A stretch of DNA of 51,745 nt, taken from Sphingomonadaceae bacterium. GTDB taxonomy: Bacteria; Pseudomonadota; Alphaproteobacteria; Sphingomonadales; Sphingomonadaceae. The notes under the pieces were generated by a model that was given only the letters and a program-made list of their open reading frames with translations, was not told the DNA's origin and did not search any database. The translations under genes were made by a program, and so were the position numbers. The stretch is taken from NCBI GenBank assembly GCA_947453945.1, contig CANGJB010000022.1:1-51745 (forward strand). The letters run 5' to 3'. Below, in pieces: positions 40,143 through 50,108 of this stretch. Position 1 is the first letter of the stretch; each line of letters begins with the position of its first letter.

Positions 40143-42509
40143 TCAGAACTTAACCTCGAACTCCACACCGTAGATTGTCGGCGCGTTGATTGTGCCAAAG
40201 GTAAACAGCGCGAATGTCGGCACCGGCGTGGTGCTGGCTGCCGTCCGGCCATATGTCGTCCCGGCGTCCAGCACATGCAGGAAGTGATCCTCCCCGGTCA
40301 GATTGCGCCCGAAGGCCGAAATCTTGAACCGGTCGATGCGGTACGAAACCGAGGCATTGAGATCACCGAAGGCCTGGATGATCCCCGGGTTGTTGGCGTG
40401 GGTATTGACCGTGTTTCCGACAATCGAATAGCTGCTCTTGAAATTGTAGTTGGTGTTGAAGGTCACGGTGCCCTTCTCGCCAACCGGCATTTCGTAATTC
40501 AGGCTCGCGTCGCCGGTCCATTTCGGCGCACGCCGCAGCAGAAAATCGGACTTGTCGATCGGCCCCAGCCCGCCCGCGTTCGGTCCGTCGAGCAGTGTCC
40601 CCAGATCGAAATAACGGTCATACTTGGCGTCGAGATAGCCAAGGTTGAAGCCGAGGGTGAGGCCGTTGACAGGGCGGAACTTTGATTCGATCTCAAGCCC
40701 GTTGATGGTCGCCGAAGCCGCGTTCTGCACGACGGTGACTGTCGCGCCTGCGGGATCAGGGAACACCACGTCCTCTTGCTTCTGCAGATACTTGGTGTGG
40801 AACAGCGAAACATTGATTTGCGCCCGGCGATCAAGAAACTCGCTCTTGAGGCCAAGTTCGAAGTTGCGGACCTTCTCGGGATTGTACGGCCCAAGCGTGA
40901 GGACATTGTTGCCGCGGCCGTTGAACCCGCCTGAACGGAACCCTTCCGAATAGCTGGCATAGACCAGCACATCCTCACCCGGCTTGTAGCTGATCCCGAT
41001 CTTCGGGGTGAATTTCCTCCAGGTATCGCGTCCGGTAGCATCCACCGCCGAACCGGGGATGTCATTGCTGAAGCCCGGCGCATTGCGGCGGGCGGAACTG
41101 CAATCACCATATGAAACCAGGTAAGTGCGGGCTGAAACCGGGCCCTGGCCGAGCCCGCCACAGGCATTCTTCTCGTCAACCAGATAGCGGCCGCCAAGGG
41201 TCAGCGTGAGGCGGTCAATCGCTTCCCAGTCGACTTGCGCAAACGCCGCGTAGCTTTTGGCCTTCTGCTGATAATCGGTACCGCCCACTTCCCCGCCGAA
41301 GAAGTAGGTCCGCTGGTTGATGTTGTAATCACTGGTGTAGTAGTAGAGGCCAGAGACGATCTTGGCTTTGCCGATTTCGCCCTGATAGCGCAACTCGGCT
41401 GAAAACTGGCTGATCTGCTGGGGCCGCTCGGTGTTGAACAGCGTCGCTGCAACACCGTCAAACTCCTGAATCGCGTTCTCTTTGGTGTCCCGATAATTGA
41501 GCACCGCATTGATTTGATGGTCGTCTGCGATCACGAACGTGCCATTGGCGGTGACCGAGTTCGTCTTAAGAAAAGCCTTCTGATCGAGCGAAGTCGTCGG
41601 ACGCCGGTGGTATTCGCTGTCTGATGCTGGGCGGCCGAGCCCAAACGGACCAAGCGAGCCAAACAGCTCGTTCGCTTCGGTCAGCGAAGTAACCGGGCGT
41701 GTCGGCGAACGGTCGTGAATGTAGTCATAGCTCAGGTTAAGCTCGTTTCCGCCGCCGAAATCGAGCAGAAACTGCGGGCTGATCATCAACAGCTTGTTGT
41801 CGCCCTCGCGCTTGTTCCGGGTGACATTGTAGAAATACCCCCCGCCATTCAAATTGACCACGGCAACCTTTGCGCTGAGCACATCGCCAATCTTGGGAAG
41901 GTTCAAAACCCCCTTGATATCGACCTGCTCAAACCGGCCATAGGTCAAGGAAACTTTGCCTCCCAACTCACCAGTCGGCTTGGCGCGCTGGATATGCAGC
42001 AATCCGCCAATCGTGTTGCGGCCAAAAAGCGTGCCTTGCGGGCCGCGCAGAACCTCGATTGTTGAGGCATCGTAAACCGTCAGCAGCGCTCCGGTGGTCG
42101 AGGCGAGATACACCCCGTCCAGGAACACACCGACCGGAGGGTCGAACGACTTTTCGACATCGTTGAGCTGGATGCCCCGGATCGAAATCGCCGCAGTGCC
42201 GTTGCCCAGCACAGGATCGATGATCAGATTTGGGGCGATGCTGCCCAAGTCCATGATATCGCGTGAATACTTCTGCTCGATCAGTTCCGCATTCAAGGCG
42301 GTAACCGGCACGGCCACGTTCTGGACGTTTTCGGCGCGGCGGTTCGCCGTGACGATGATGGCCGAAAACCCTTCGCCCGAATCTTCGGCCGCGCTTTCAG
42401 CACCAAGGTTCGGTGCAGCAGCCGTTTCCTGGCCGAGGGCGGCTTGCGGCAGAATGGCGCATGCCAGCGCAATGCAGCTCGCGCCCCGCAAGTAACGTGT
42501 TGTGACCAT
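40143..42509 (-). CDS. TonB-dependent outer-membrane receptor
   Basis: The 788-residue protein has a signal peptide ending near ALGQETAAA, a TonB-box-like AIIVTANRRAENVQNVAVPV near 50-69, a plug with LRGPQGTLFGRNTIGG near 150-165 and a barrel ending VEFEVKF. GGGAGAGGGAA precedes the start. It is transcribed with the molybdenum hydroxylase subunits and is the likely entry port for the region 3 substrate. Confidence 0.93.
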   Translation of the reverse strand: MVTTRYLRGASCIALACAILPQAALGQETAAAPNLGAESAAEDSGEGFSAIIVTANRRAENVQNVAVPVTALNAELIEQKYSRDIMDLGSIAPNLIIDPVLGNGTAAISIRGIQLNDVEKSFDPPVGVFLDGVYLASTTGALLTVYDASTIEVLRGPQGTLFGRNTIGGLLHIQRAKPTGELGGKVSLTYGRFEQVDIKGVLNLPKIGDVLSAKVAVVNLNGGGYFYNVTRNKREGDNKLLMISPQFLLDFGGGNELNLSYDYIHDRSPTRPVTSLTEANELFGSLGPFGLGRPASDSEYHRRPTTSLDQKAFLKTNSVTANGTFVIADDHQINAVLNYRDTKENAIQEFDGVAATLFNTERPQQISQFSAELRYQGEIGKAKIVSGLYYYTSDYNINQRTYFFGGEVGGTDYQQKAKSYAAFAQVDWEAIDRLTLTLGGRYLVDEKNACGGLGQGPVSARTYLVSYGDCSSARRNAPGFSNDIPGSAVDATGRDTWRKFTPKIGISYKPGEDVLVYASYSEGFRSGGFNGRGNNVLTLGPYNPEKVRNFELGLKSEFLDRRAQINVSLFHTKYLQKQEDVVFPDPAGATVTVVQNAASATINGLEIESKFRPVNGLTLGFNLGYLDAKYDRYFDLGTLLDGPNAGGLGPIDKSDFLLRRAPKWTGDASLNYEMPVGEKGTVTFNTNYNFKSSYSIVGNTVNTHANNPGIIQAFGDLNASVSYRIDRFKISAFGRNLTGEDHFLHVLDAGTTYGRTAASTTPVPTFALFTFGTINAPTIYGVEFEVKF

Positions 42510-42883
42510 TTCCCTCTCCCCGACCCTGGGCTCCCTGTGCAGGATGCCCGCGCTATTTTTTCATCGCTGCAGGGGCCGGTTTCCCGACTCACCATCAGTA
42601 TCGATATCGATGCAATTATATTGATATCGAAGCAAATGGTTTCTGCCAACGATCATTCCCGGGCGGACAGGTGCCCGACCATGCTCACGGACCGGTTTGG
42701 GAAACCTGATCGGCGGTTGCTGCCCGCAGCAGACGTTCGCGCTGGCGGATCTCAACGACCCGCTTTGGCCGGTTGCGGCACGTTGGCCGAACAACCCTCC
42801 TCCGTTCTGGTTTGCAGCTTTGCCGACGTTGCAGGGTGAGCAAGGGCGGTCCGGTGCGGTTCACGCCTCGCCCATCCGGCCGT
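42510..42883. other. promoter-bearing gap upstream of the TonB receptor
   Basis: The 374 bases hold the inverted repeat at 42603-42632 in the half nearer the receptor. The other half is GC-rich with no recognised gene; an open frame from 42697 on the plus strand overlaps the SDR antisense and looks spurious. Confidence 0.4.
42603..42632 (-). promoter_or_regulatory. inverted repeat with AT-rich shared motif, copy 3
   Basis: TCGATATC (42603-42610) and GATATCGA (42625-42632) are perfect inverted arms with a 14-base centre. Read on the minus strand the stretch is TTCGATATCAATATAATTGC, close to the motifs at 24875 and 33127. It lies about 95 bases before the receptor start. Confidence 0.5.
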
Positions 42884-43663
42884 TCAGTCGATTGTCGATG
42901 CCCCGTCCACCACCAAACTGCTGCCAACGGCGAACGACGAGCGATCAGAAAGCAGCCACATCACGGCCTCGGCAACTTCGTGAGGCTGGCCAAGGCGGCC
43001 GATAGGATGATTGGCGACTGCCGCATCGTGCACGCCGGGTGTCTGAAACAGGCCTGCCGTCAGGTCGGTATAGATGAATGCAGGGCAAACCGCATTGATG
43101 CGGATCCCCTGCGCCGCATATTCGAGCGCGGCGGTCTTGGTCAGGCCGACGACGGCATGTTTGCTGGCGACATAAGCGCTGTGACCGGCCCATCCGATAA
43201 TCGCAGCAGCCGAAGCTATGTTGACGATCGCGCCGCGCCCTTGCCGCTTCATCACGCCGAGCTGCGCTTGCATCCCATGCAGCACGCCCAAGACATTGAC
43301 GTCCAGCACCCGGCGGAAGACGTCAGCCGGGTAATCAAGGACATCGGCCGACGCGCCCACAATTCCGGCGTTGTTCACGGCCCCGTCCAGGCGTGCGTGA
43401 AGCTGCACCGCCTGTTCGATCGCGGTATGGACATCTGCTGCGGAAGTAACGTCACCGGTGTGACAGCTTACGCGCAGTCCTTGCCCCAGCAAGGGGCCGG
43501 CCACGGCTTCCATCGCCGCCGTATCGATATCGAACAGCGCTAGGTTCGCACCTGCGGCGCCCAGCGCTTCAGCAACCGCGCGGCCGATCCCGGCGCCTGC
43601 GCCGCTGACGAAGATGGTTTGGCCGGCAAGGCCGCGATCATTCTCTGGCGCCACGTTCGTCAT
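42884..43663 (-). CDS. short-chain dehydrogenase/reductase
   Basis: The 259-residue classical SDR has SGAGAGIG near 20-27, Asp in LALFDIDT for NAD(H), NNAGIV near 96, Ser in NIASAAAI and YVASK as the catalytic pair. The ATG at 43663 has GAGAGGC upstream; an ORF to 43726 is longer but lacks SDR sequence at its front. It stands alone upstream of the receptor on the same strand with a 374-base gap. Confidence 0.88.
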   Translation of the reverse strand: MTNVAPENDRGLAGQTIFVSGAGAGIGRAVAEALGAAGANLALFDIDTAAMEAVAGPLLGQGLRVSCHTGDVTSAADVHTAIEQAVQLHARLDGAVNNAGIVGASADVLDYPADVFRRVLDVNVLGVLHGMQAQLGVMKRQGRGAIVNIASAAAIIGWAGHSAYVASKHAVVGLTKTAALEYAAQGIRINAVCPAFIYTDLTAGLFQTPGVHDAAVANHPIGRLGQPHEVAEAVMWLLSDRSSFAVGSSLVVDGASTID

Positions 43664-43868
43664 GTTCACTGCCTCTCTCGCAAGGCCGCTGCCAGCGGGT
43701 TCTTTGCCCCGGAAAGGCAGGCGCATTCGCAGGCTCCTGCCCCGGCGGCCCTGGCAGGATGGGCGGGCCTGAGCGGATTATCCATGACGCCACCCGCCAG
43801 TTTATTACCGCGCACCGCCATGGGGCGACCATGCGCACCGGCCGGGAATCCGGATGGGTTGCTGGCCT

Positions 43869-46070
43869 TCAGCCCGCCGGGGACTTCTTGTGCTGCGCTT
43901 CATACCCCTTGCGCTGTGTGTCGATCAGATAGGCATGGATGGCTTCGACATCATACTTACTCACCATGTCGCCCATCGGCGCCATCCCGTTGCCCGCCAG
44001 CGCGCCCCCCAGCACGATATCCTTGAACATGCCGTGGATCTCGCGCGGCAGGCGCGAAAGGTCTGGCGTGATGCCGGGGCCGAACATGTGGCAGCGTGAA
44101 CAGAACTCGGTGAACTTGGCCTCACCGTGCGCAATCTTCGCCGCCGTGGCCCGCAGCGGAGGCGGCGCGGGATAAGTCAGCGGATCGGGGCGCGGATCGG
44201 GCTGCGGCACCGGCCCGCCGCCTAGCTTGAACACCAGAATCCGGTTGGTGTTGCGGTTCTTGTAGGCGATGTCCGCCGGGGTGAGCGGATAGCTGATGCC
44301 TACCCCGCCATAGCCGACCTGCACCGCAATATATTGCACCCCGCCGATCCGGTAGGTCATGGGCGCGGCCATGATGTGAGAGCCGGTCTGGATCGAGGCC
44401 AGCTGTGCGCCGGTCCGCGCATTATAGACGCGCAAGGTACCATCGCCGCGGCCCTGCACCACGATATTGCCCGCGGTTGAAAGCACGCCGCCATCGTATC
44501 CGCGATTGCCATCGGAGGTGACTTGTTCCCAAACCACCTTGCGCGCGACCGGATCCCAAGCCTTCAGCACTTCGCGCACCAGGCTGGTCTTGCCGCGTTC
44601 CTTCTGCAGCTCGGCCTTGGTCGGGATCGGGCCGAACAACCGCGTCAACGTCGCCTCGTCATAAGTGTCGTCGGGGATGATACCGTTGGCGTTGAAGAAG
44701 CCTTCGAGGTGATCGAGCTTGCCCTTGTTGGCAGCCAGATTCACCATCACGTTGGGCACGTCGAGCGTGGGGATATAGACGAGGCCCGCCTGCGGGCTGA
44801 ACGACATCGGGTTCCACGTATGCGCCCCGGCCCATGAGGGATAGACGTTCTTCGGTTTGGCCGAATAGTCCGCTACCTCGGTGAACTCAGGCCGACCGGT
44901 GGCCAGATCGATGCCCTTGGCCCAGTTGACATAGGCGAAGGGATCGGCGGCCAGCAATTTGCCGGTCTTGAGATCGAGCGTGTAGAAAAAGCCGTTCTTC
45001 GAGGCCTGCATGACGACGCGGCGGGTCTCGCCGCCGAACGCCAGGTTGGCAAATGTGAACTTCTGCGTCGCGTCATAGTCCCAAGCGTCGCCCGGCGTTT
45101 CCTGATAGTACCAAGTCATCCGGCCAGACTTGGCATTCACCGCGACGATCGAGGCATTGAACAAGTCGTCGCGCCGCTCGGCCGCGCTCTTCACCCGCGA
45201 ATAGGGTGAGGCATTGGCCGTGCCGAACACGATCTGGTCGGTCTCGGCATCATAGGAAAGGCCGTCCCACACCGTACCGCCGTTCTGGTAGCGGCCATCG
45301 TGGTCCGGTCCCCACGATTTCGCGGCCATTTCCAGTTCGGGATGCTCAAACGGCTGGCCGGGCGCAGGCGGCACGGTGAAGAAGCGCCATTTGAACGCGC
45401 CAGTCTTGATATCCCACGCAGAGATGTAACCGCGGGTCGATCCATCGCCGAGGTCGGCGCCCGAATTGCCGATCACCACGGCATCGCTCGTCAACAGCAC
45501 CGCGCCGGTCGAGGCATACGTATAGGACGATTTGCCCCGGCCGATGATCGTGTCGGCGGTCCACTTTTCCGCGCCAGTCTTGGCATCGAGTGCGTGAAGC
45601 CGCCCGTCCTCGCTGGCGACGAACACCGCCCCATCGCGCACCGCAACGCCGCGATTGACCGTGTCGCAACAGGCATTGCGCGCCGAGGCCGGATCAATGC
45701 CGGGATGGAATGTCCACAGCAGCTCGCCCGTCTCAGCATTCAGGGCATAGACGATGCCCCACACGCCCGAGGTGTACATCACCCCGTCGATCACCAGCGG
45801 AGTCGCTTCCTGCCCGCGTTCGGTGCCCATGTCATAGGCCCAGGCGAAGCCGAGCTGGCCTGCATTGCTATCATTGATATCGGCGAGCGCGGAAAACCAG
45901 GTGCCCGCCGCATCACCGCCGACATGGGGCCATTGGTCGCCAGCGACCGGGTGCGTTGCCGCCGGAAAATCGGACGAAATGGCAGGCAGACCAGCCTGAA
46001 GCGATGAAGCGGCTACGCCGAATGCACAGAGCAGGCCAAGCAGGGGCGTGCGCAGATTGATCAATACCAT
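43869..46070 (-). CDS. quinohemoprotein (PQQ and heme c) alcohol dehydrogenase
   Basis: The 733-residue protein has an N-terminal signal peptide (LLGLLCAFGVAASSLQA), a PQQ propeller with the vicinal disulfide Cys134-Cys135 in NACCDTVNRG, WDYDATQKF holding the catalytic Asp, and a C-terminal cytochrome c domain with CSRCH at 657-661 and a Met-rich MAPMGDM as distal ligand. It oxidises alcohols in the periplasm and passes electrons to the respiratory chain. ATG at 46070 fits the signal peptide; longer frames overlap glcF. PQQ synthesis genes are not in the window. Confidence 0.9.
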   Translation of the reverse strand: MVLINLRTPLLGLLCAFGVAASSLQAGLPAISSDFPAATHPVAGDQWPHVGGDAAGTWFSALADINDSNAGQLGFAWAYDMGTERGQEATPLVIDGVMYTSGVWGIVYALNAETGELLWTFHPGIDPASARNACCDTVNRGVAVRDGAVFVASEDGRLHALDAKTGAEKWTADTIIGRGKSSYTYASTGAVLLTSDAVVIGNSGADLGDGSTRGYISAWDIKTGAFKWRFFTVPPAPGQPFEHPELEMAAKSWGPDHDGRYQNGGTVWDGLSYDAETDQIVFGTANASPYSRVKSAAERRDDLFNASIVAVNAKSGRMTWYYQETPGDAWDYDATQKFTFANLAFGGETRRVVMQASKNGFFYTLDLKTGKLLAADPFAYVNWAKGIDLATGRPEFTEVADYSAKPKNVYPSWAGAHTWNPMSFSPQAGLVYIPTLDVPNVMVNLAANKGKLDHLEGFFNANGIIPDDTYDEATLTRLFGPIPTKAELQKERGKTSLVREVLKAWDPVARKVVWEQVTSDGNRGYDGGVLSTAGNIVVQGRGDGTLRVYNARTGAQLASIQTGSHIMAAPMTYRIGGVQYIAVQVGYGGVGISYPLTPADIAYKNRNTNRILVFKLGGGPVPQPDPRPDPLTYPAPPPLRATAAKIAHGEAKFTEFCSRCHMFGPGITPDLSRLPREIHGMFKDIVLGGALAGNGMAPMGDMVSKYDVEAIHAYLIDTQRKGYEAQHKKSPAG

Positions 46071-46116
46071 GGCGTTAACTCTCGTTCGGAACAGCGACCT
46101 TGGCAAGCTGGTTTCG

Positions 46117-47403
46117 CTAGCGAAGCGCCAACGGCACCGGCCCGCCCGTCGCCCAATCAAGCAGTTCGACGGTGTGGACCACCGGCACGCCTGAGAAGCG
46201 GGCGATCTGGGTGGCACAGCCGATGTTGCCGGTGGCGATCACATCGGCCTCAAGCGCATCCAGATGCGCCGCCTTGCGGGTGCCGAGCTCATTGGCAATC
46301 TCGCTTTGCAGGATGTTGTAGGTGCCGGCCGAGCCGCAGCAGAGGTGCGCTTCGGCGGGGGTGCGCAGGGTGAAGCCGGCCTTGGCAATGAGGCGCTTGG
46401 GAGCGTCTGTCACTTTCTGGCCGTGCTGGAGCGAGCAGGCTGGGTGATAGGCAACGGTGAGCCCGCGTGCCTCCACCGGCAGCCATTCCAGCCCGTCGAG
46501 GTACTCCGTCACGTCCTTGGCGAGTGCGCTGACCCGGGCGGCCTTTTCGGCATATGCCGGATCATCGCGCAGCAGGAAGCCGTAGTCCTTGATCGTGGTG
46601 CCGCAGCCAGAGGCGGTCACGAGGATCGCAGCGAGGCCCGCACCCTCAATCTCCGTAGTCCAGGCATCGACATTGCGGCGGGCAGCTGCCTTTGCATCTG
46701 CCTCGCGGCCCATATGGTGGACGAGCGCGCCGCAGCAGCCTTCGCCGGGGGCGAAGATCACATCGTGGCCCATGCGGTTCAGCAGGCGCACGGTCGCCTC
46801 GCGGAACTGGGGTTTCAGGACGGGTTCGGCGCAGCCTTGCAGGAGCGCGACGCGGGCCTTTGCGCCGGGCACGTGGCTGGACTGGGCACTTGTGGGGTTG
46901 GGCACGTGGCTGGGCGCAAGGTCCAGCATCGCGGCAAGCGGGCGCAAGGCCTTGCTCCGGCGCAGCAGCGGTCGCAGCGGCTTGGCGAGCGGGGCAAAAG
47001 TCAGCGCCCAGCGAAAGCGTTCCGAATAAGGGAGCACAAACGCGAGCAGGCGGCGGACCAAGCGTTCGCTGCGCGGGCGGGTGTACGTCTCGTTGATATA
47101 GGCGCGCGCATGATCGACGAGGTGCATGTAGTTCACCCCCGAAGGGCACGTGGTCATGCAAGAGAGGCACGAGAGGCAGCGATCGATGTGCTTGACGACT
47201 TCGGCGCTGGGCTCGCGCTGGTTCTCCAGCATGTCCTTCATCAGATAGATGCGGCCGCGCGGGGAATCGTTCTCGTCGCCAAGGAGCACGTAAGTCGGGC
47301 ACGTGGCAGTGCAGAAGCCGCAATGGACGCACTTGCGGATCACCGCCTCGGACGAGCGCATGGCCGGATCGGCAAGCGCCTCAGGCGGGAAGCTGGTCTG
47401 CAT
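46117..47403 (-). CDS. glcF: glycolate oxidase iron-sulfur subunit GlcF
   Basis: The 428-residue protein has two 4Fe-4S motifs, CVHCGFCTATCP at 25-36 and CLSCLSCMTTCP near 77-88, and two CCG-type domains (GEGCCGALVHH and HLCCGSAGTY). It takes electrons from the flavin subunits to the membrane quinone pool. ATG at 47403 follows GGAGG and overlaps glcE by 23 bases. Confidence 0.93.
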   Translation of the reverse strand: MQTSFPPEALADPAMRSSEAVIRKCVHCGFCTATCPTYVLLGDENDSPRGRIYLMKDMLENQREPSAEVVKHIDRCLSCLSCMTTCPSGVNYMHLVDHARAYINETYTRPRSERLVRRLLAFVLPYSERFRWALTFAPLAKPLRPLLRRSKALRPLAAMLDLAPSHVPNPTSAQSSHVPGAKARVALLQGCAEPVLKPQFREATVRLLNRMGHDVIFAPGEGCCGALVHHMGREADAKAAARRNVDAWTTEIEGAGLAAILVTASGCGTTIKDYGFLLRDDPAYAEKAARVSALAKDVTEYLDGLEWLPVEARGLTVAYHPACSLQHGQKVTDAPKRLIAKAGFTLRTPAEAHLCCGSAGTYNILQSEIANELGTRKAAHLDALEADVIATGNIGCATQIARFSGVPVVHTVELLDWATGGPVPLALR

Positions 47404-48508
47404 GGGCATCCTCCCGGAAACGTGTGGTGGCAAAGACGCCCATCGGATCGAACGCACGGCGGACCCGCGATTCCAGCGCCATGACGCCGGGTGCGCGAGG
47501 CTGGAACGCCGGGACGCGCGCGCGCATATCGGGCGGTGCCTGCATCAGGACAGCCTCTCCGCCCAGCGCGGCGGCGGCTTCGCGCACCGCAGTGCCGGCA
47601 TCATCACTTGCGATCCAGACCTGACCGCCGCCCCAGTCCATCGCCCACTGGTTGCCGAACCGGGCGACAAGCTCGGGGGCCTTGCGCGGCGGGAGGTGCA
47701 CGCGCCAGCGAACTGCGCCGGCCAGGGCGCTCCCGGTCATCGCCTCGCGCCATAGGGCGGCAGCTTCGGTCTCTTCGAGGCGGCTGAGACGGCAATGCGC
47801 GGCGAGCAATCCGGGAAGGGCATTGCAGCGGTAATCCACCGAAGGCGCAAAACCAGCGACGCGCAGGAGGGTGATCCCGCGCGCAAGATGGGCAGCGGCG
47901 GAAACATCGGCGTTGCTGCCGAGCGCAGCGGCCATCAGGGCGTGGGCTGCAACGGGCGTCAGGCCCTCGGCCATCAGCGTGACGGTGCAGCGCGGCGCGG
48001 GCAGCACCTTGAGCGTCAGTTCGGTCATTGCGCCGAGGCGGCCCCATGATCCGGCCATCAGCTTGGGCAGATCATAGCCGGTGACGTTCTTGACGACCTT
48101 TGCCCCCGCCACAAAGCTCTCCCCGCGCCCGGAAACGGCCGTGAAGCCGAGCAGGTGATCGCGCGCGCTGCCGGCTGTCACGCGGCGTGAGCCCGCAACG
48201 GCAGCGGCCACGGTGCCGCCGATGGTCGCGCCGGGTGCGCCATGAGGTTCGAAGGCGAGCATCTGGCCTTCGGCGGCTACCAGCGCCTGCACCTCTGCCA
48301 GCGGGGTGCCGGGGCGCACAGTGAGGACGAGTTCGGCGGGGTCGTAGTCCACCACGCCAGAGAGCGCGGCGAGCGAGACAACCTCCGCCTCACGCGGGGC
48401 GCCGAAATCGGCCTTGGTCCCGCCTCCGCGCAGTTCCAGCTTGGCGCCATTGGCACCGGCATCGGCAATGATCTGCGCCAGATCCAGCGCGTCCCTCGGC
48501 TCCAGCAT
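47381..48508 (-). CDS. glcE: glycolate oxidase subunit GlcE
   Basis: The 375-residue protein is an FAD-linked oxidase-like subunit: LELRGGGTKADFG near 24-36, PHGAPGATIGGTVAAAVAGS near 88-107 and KNVTGYDLPKLMAGSWGRLG near 139-158. GlcE is needed with GlcD for an active glycolate-oxidising complex. Its ATG overlaps the glcD stop. Confidence 0.92.
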   Translation of the reverse strand: MLEPRDALDLAQIIADAGANGAKLELRGGGTKADFGAPREAEVVSLAALSGVVDYDPAELVLTVRPGTPLAEVQALVAAEGQMLAFEPHGAPGATIGGTVAAAVAGSRRVTAGSARDHLLGFTAVSGRGESFVAGAKVVKNVTGYDLPKLMAGSWGRLGAMTELTLKVLPAPRCTVTLMAEGLTPVAAHALMAAALGSNADVSAAAHLARGITLLRVAGFAPSVDYRCNALPGLLAAHCRLSRLEETEAAALWREAMTGSALAGAVRWRVHLPPRKAPELVARFGNQWAMDWGGGQVWIASDDAGTAVREAAAALGGEAVLMQAPPDMRARVPAFQPRAPGVMALESRVRRAFDPMGVFATTRFREDAHADQLPA

Positions 48509-50001
48509 CAGAACCTCGGCAAATCCGGAAACGGCAGCGCGCCGTGGTGGACATGCATCCGTCCAAGCTCAGCGCAGCGACGCAAAGTGGGGAACACTTT
48601 GCCGGGATTGAGCAGAAGGTCCGGGTCGAACGCGCATTTGACGCGCTGTTGCTGCTTCAGATCGGCTTCGGTGAACATCACCGGCATCAGATCGCGCTTT
48701 TCGATGCCGACGCCGTGTTCGCCGGTGAGCACGCCGCCCACTTCGACGCAAAGCCGGAGGATATCGCTGCCGAAGGCCTCCGCGGCGTCAAGCTCGCCGG
48801 GCACATTGGCATCGTAGAGGATCAGGGGGTGCAGATTGCCATCGCCCGCGTGGAACACATTGGCGACGCCGAGGCCGTGATGCGCAGAGAGTTCCTCCAT
48901 GCGGCGCAAGACTTCAGGAAGCCGGCGACGGGGGATCGTGCCGTCCATGCACAGGTAGTCAGGCGAGATGCGGCCCACAGCCGGGAACGCGGCCTTGCGG
49001 CCCGCCCAGAAGGCCATGCGCTCAGCCTCATCGGTGGAAACGCGTGAGGTGACAGCGCCGTTCTCCCCGGCGATGCGGGCAATCTCGCCGATCAAATGAT
49101 CGCATTCAGCCGCCGGGCCATCGACTTCGACAATCAGCAGTGCGCCGACATCAAGCGGGTAGCCGACCTGAACGAACGCTTCTGCTGCATGGATCGCGGG
49201 GCGGTCCATCATTTCCATGCCGGCGGGGATGATCCCTTCGGCAATCACTTGCGCGACACAGGCCCCGGCCTGTTCAGCATCGGGGAAGCCGACCAGCACT
49301 GCACGCGCAGTTTCTGGCTTGGGCAGGATGCGCACCGTAACTTCGGTGACAACCCCCAGCAGGCCTTCGGAGCCGACCACGACGCCGAGAAGATCAAGCC
49401 CGCAGGAATCAAGATGCCGCCCGCCGAGGCGCACGATCTCACCGTCCATGAGGACAAGTTCGACGCCCAGCACATTGTTGGTGGTGAGCCCGTATTTCAG
49501 GCAGTGCACGCCGCCGGAATTCTCCGCGACATTGCCGCCGATCGAACAGGCGATCTGGCTGGAAGGATCGGGCGCATAGTAAAAGCCCCGGCCCTCCACC
49601 GCCTGCGTGATGGCAAGGTTGGTGACGCCCGGCTGGACCACGGCCACCCGGTCTTCATAGTCCACTTCGAGAATGCGCTTGAACTTGCCCATGCCCAGCA
49701 GCACCGCATCCGCCAGCGGCAGCGCGCCGCCCGAAAGCGACGTGCCCGAACCGCGCGGCACGACCTTCACGCCCTCTGCATGGCACCAGCGCAGCACGGC
49801 CGAGACTTGCTCCACCGTCTCGGGCAGAACCACCAGCATCGGCGGCTGGCGATAGGCGGTCAGCCCATCGGATTCCCAGGGGCGCAGCGCATCTGCCTCC
49901 ACGATCACGCCTTCGCCTGGCACAATCGCGCGCATCGCCGCGATGATGTGGTCACGCTTGGCGATGGTCGCCGTGTCCGGCACTGGCATGGTGATCGACA
50001 T
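48508..50001 (-). CDS. glcD: glycolate oxidase subunit GlcD (FAD-linked oxidase)
   Basis: The 497-residue flavoprotein has the PCMH FAD motifs VVPRGSGTSLSGGALPL near 79-95 and SIGGNVAENSGGVHCLKYG near 153-171, and the C-terminal NVFHAGDGNLHPLI and GGVLTGEHGVGIEKR regions. It oxidises glycolate to glyoxylate (or a related 2-hydroxy acid). First gene of glcDEF, divergent from the LysR gene. Confidence 0.94.
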   Translation of the reverse strand: MSITMPVPDTATIAKRDHIIAAMRAIVPGEGVIVEADALRPWESDGLTAYRQPPMLVVLPETVEQVSAVLRWCHAEGVKVVPRGSGTSLSGGALPLADAVLLGMGKFKRILEVDYEDRVAVVQPGVTNLAITQAVEGRGFYYAPDPSSQIACSIGGNVAENSGGVHCLKYGLTTNNVLGVELVLMDGEIVRLGGRHLDSCGLDLLGVVVGSEGLLGVVTEVTVRILPKPETARAVLVGFPDAEQAGACVAQVIAEGIIPAGMEMMDRPAIHAAEAFVQVGYPLDVGALLIVEVDGPAAECDHLIGEIARIAGENGAVTSRVSTDEAERMAFWAGRKAAFPAVGRISPDYLCMDGTIPRRRLPEVLRRMEELSAHHGLGVANVFHAGDGNLHPLILYDANVPGELDAAEAFGSDILRLCVEVGGVLTGEHGVGIEKRDLMPVMFTEADLKQQQRVKCAFDPDLLLNPGKVFPTLRRCAELGRMHVHHGALPFPDLPRF

Positions 50002-50108
50002 GGTGCGTCCCTCCGGGGCTGCTCAGGCCCCCGCGCCAAGCTCTAGCGCGGCCCTCACTCTCGCAGTAGAAGGAAATAATTCAACACGCTTTCTCTGCGG
50101 GGTTAACA

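Noticed and set aside
42697..43005. 102-codon plus-strand ORF in the gap before the TonB receptor
   Set aside because: It runs into the antisense of the SDR gene, has no ribosome-binding site and no recognisable motif.
46264..47484. 406-codon plus-strand open frame
   Set aside because: Antisense to glcF, whose iron-sulfur motifs are clear; no domain is seen in the antisense product.
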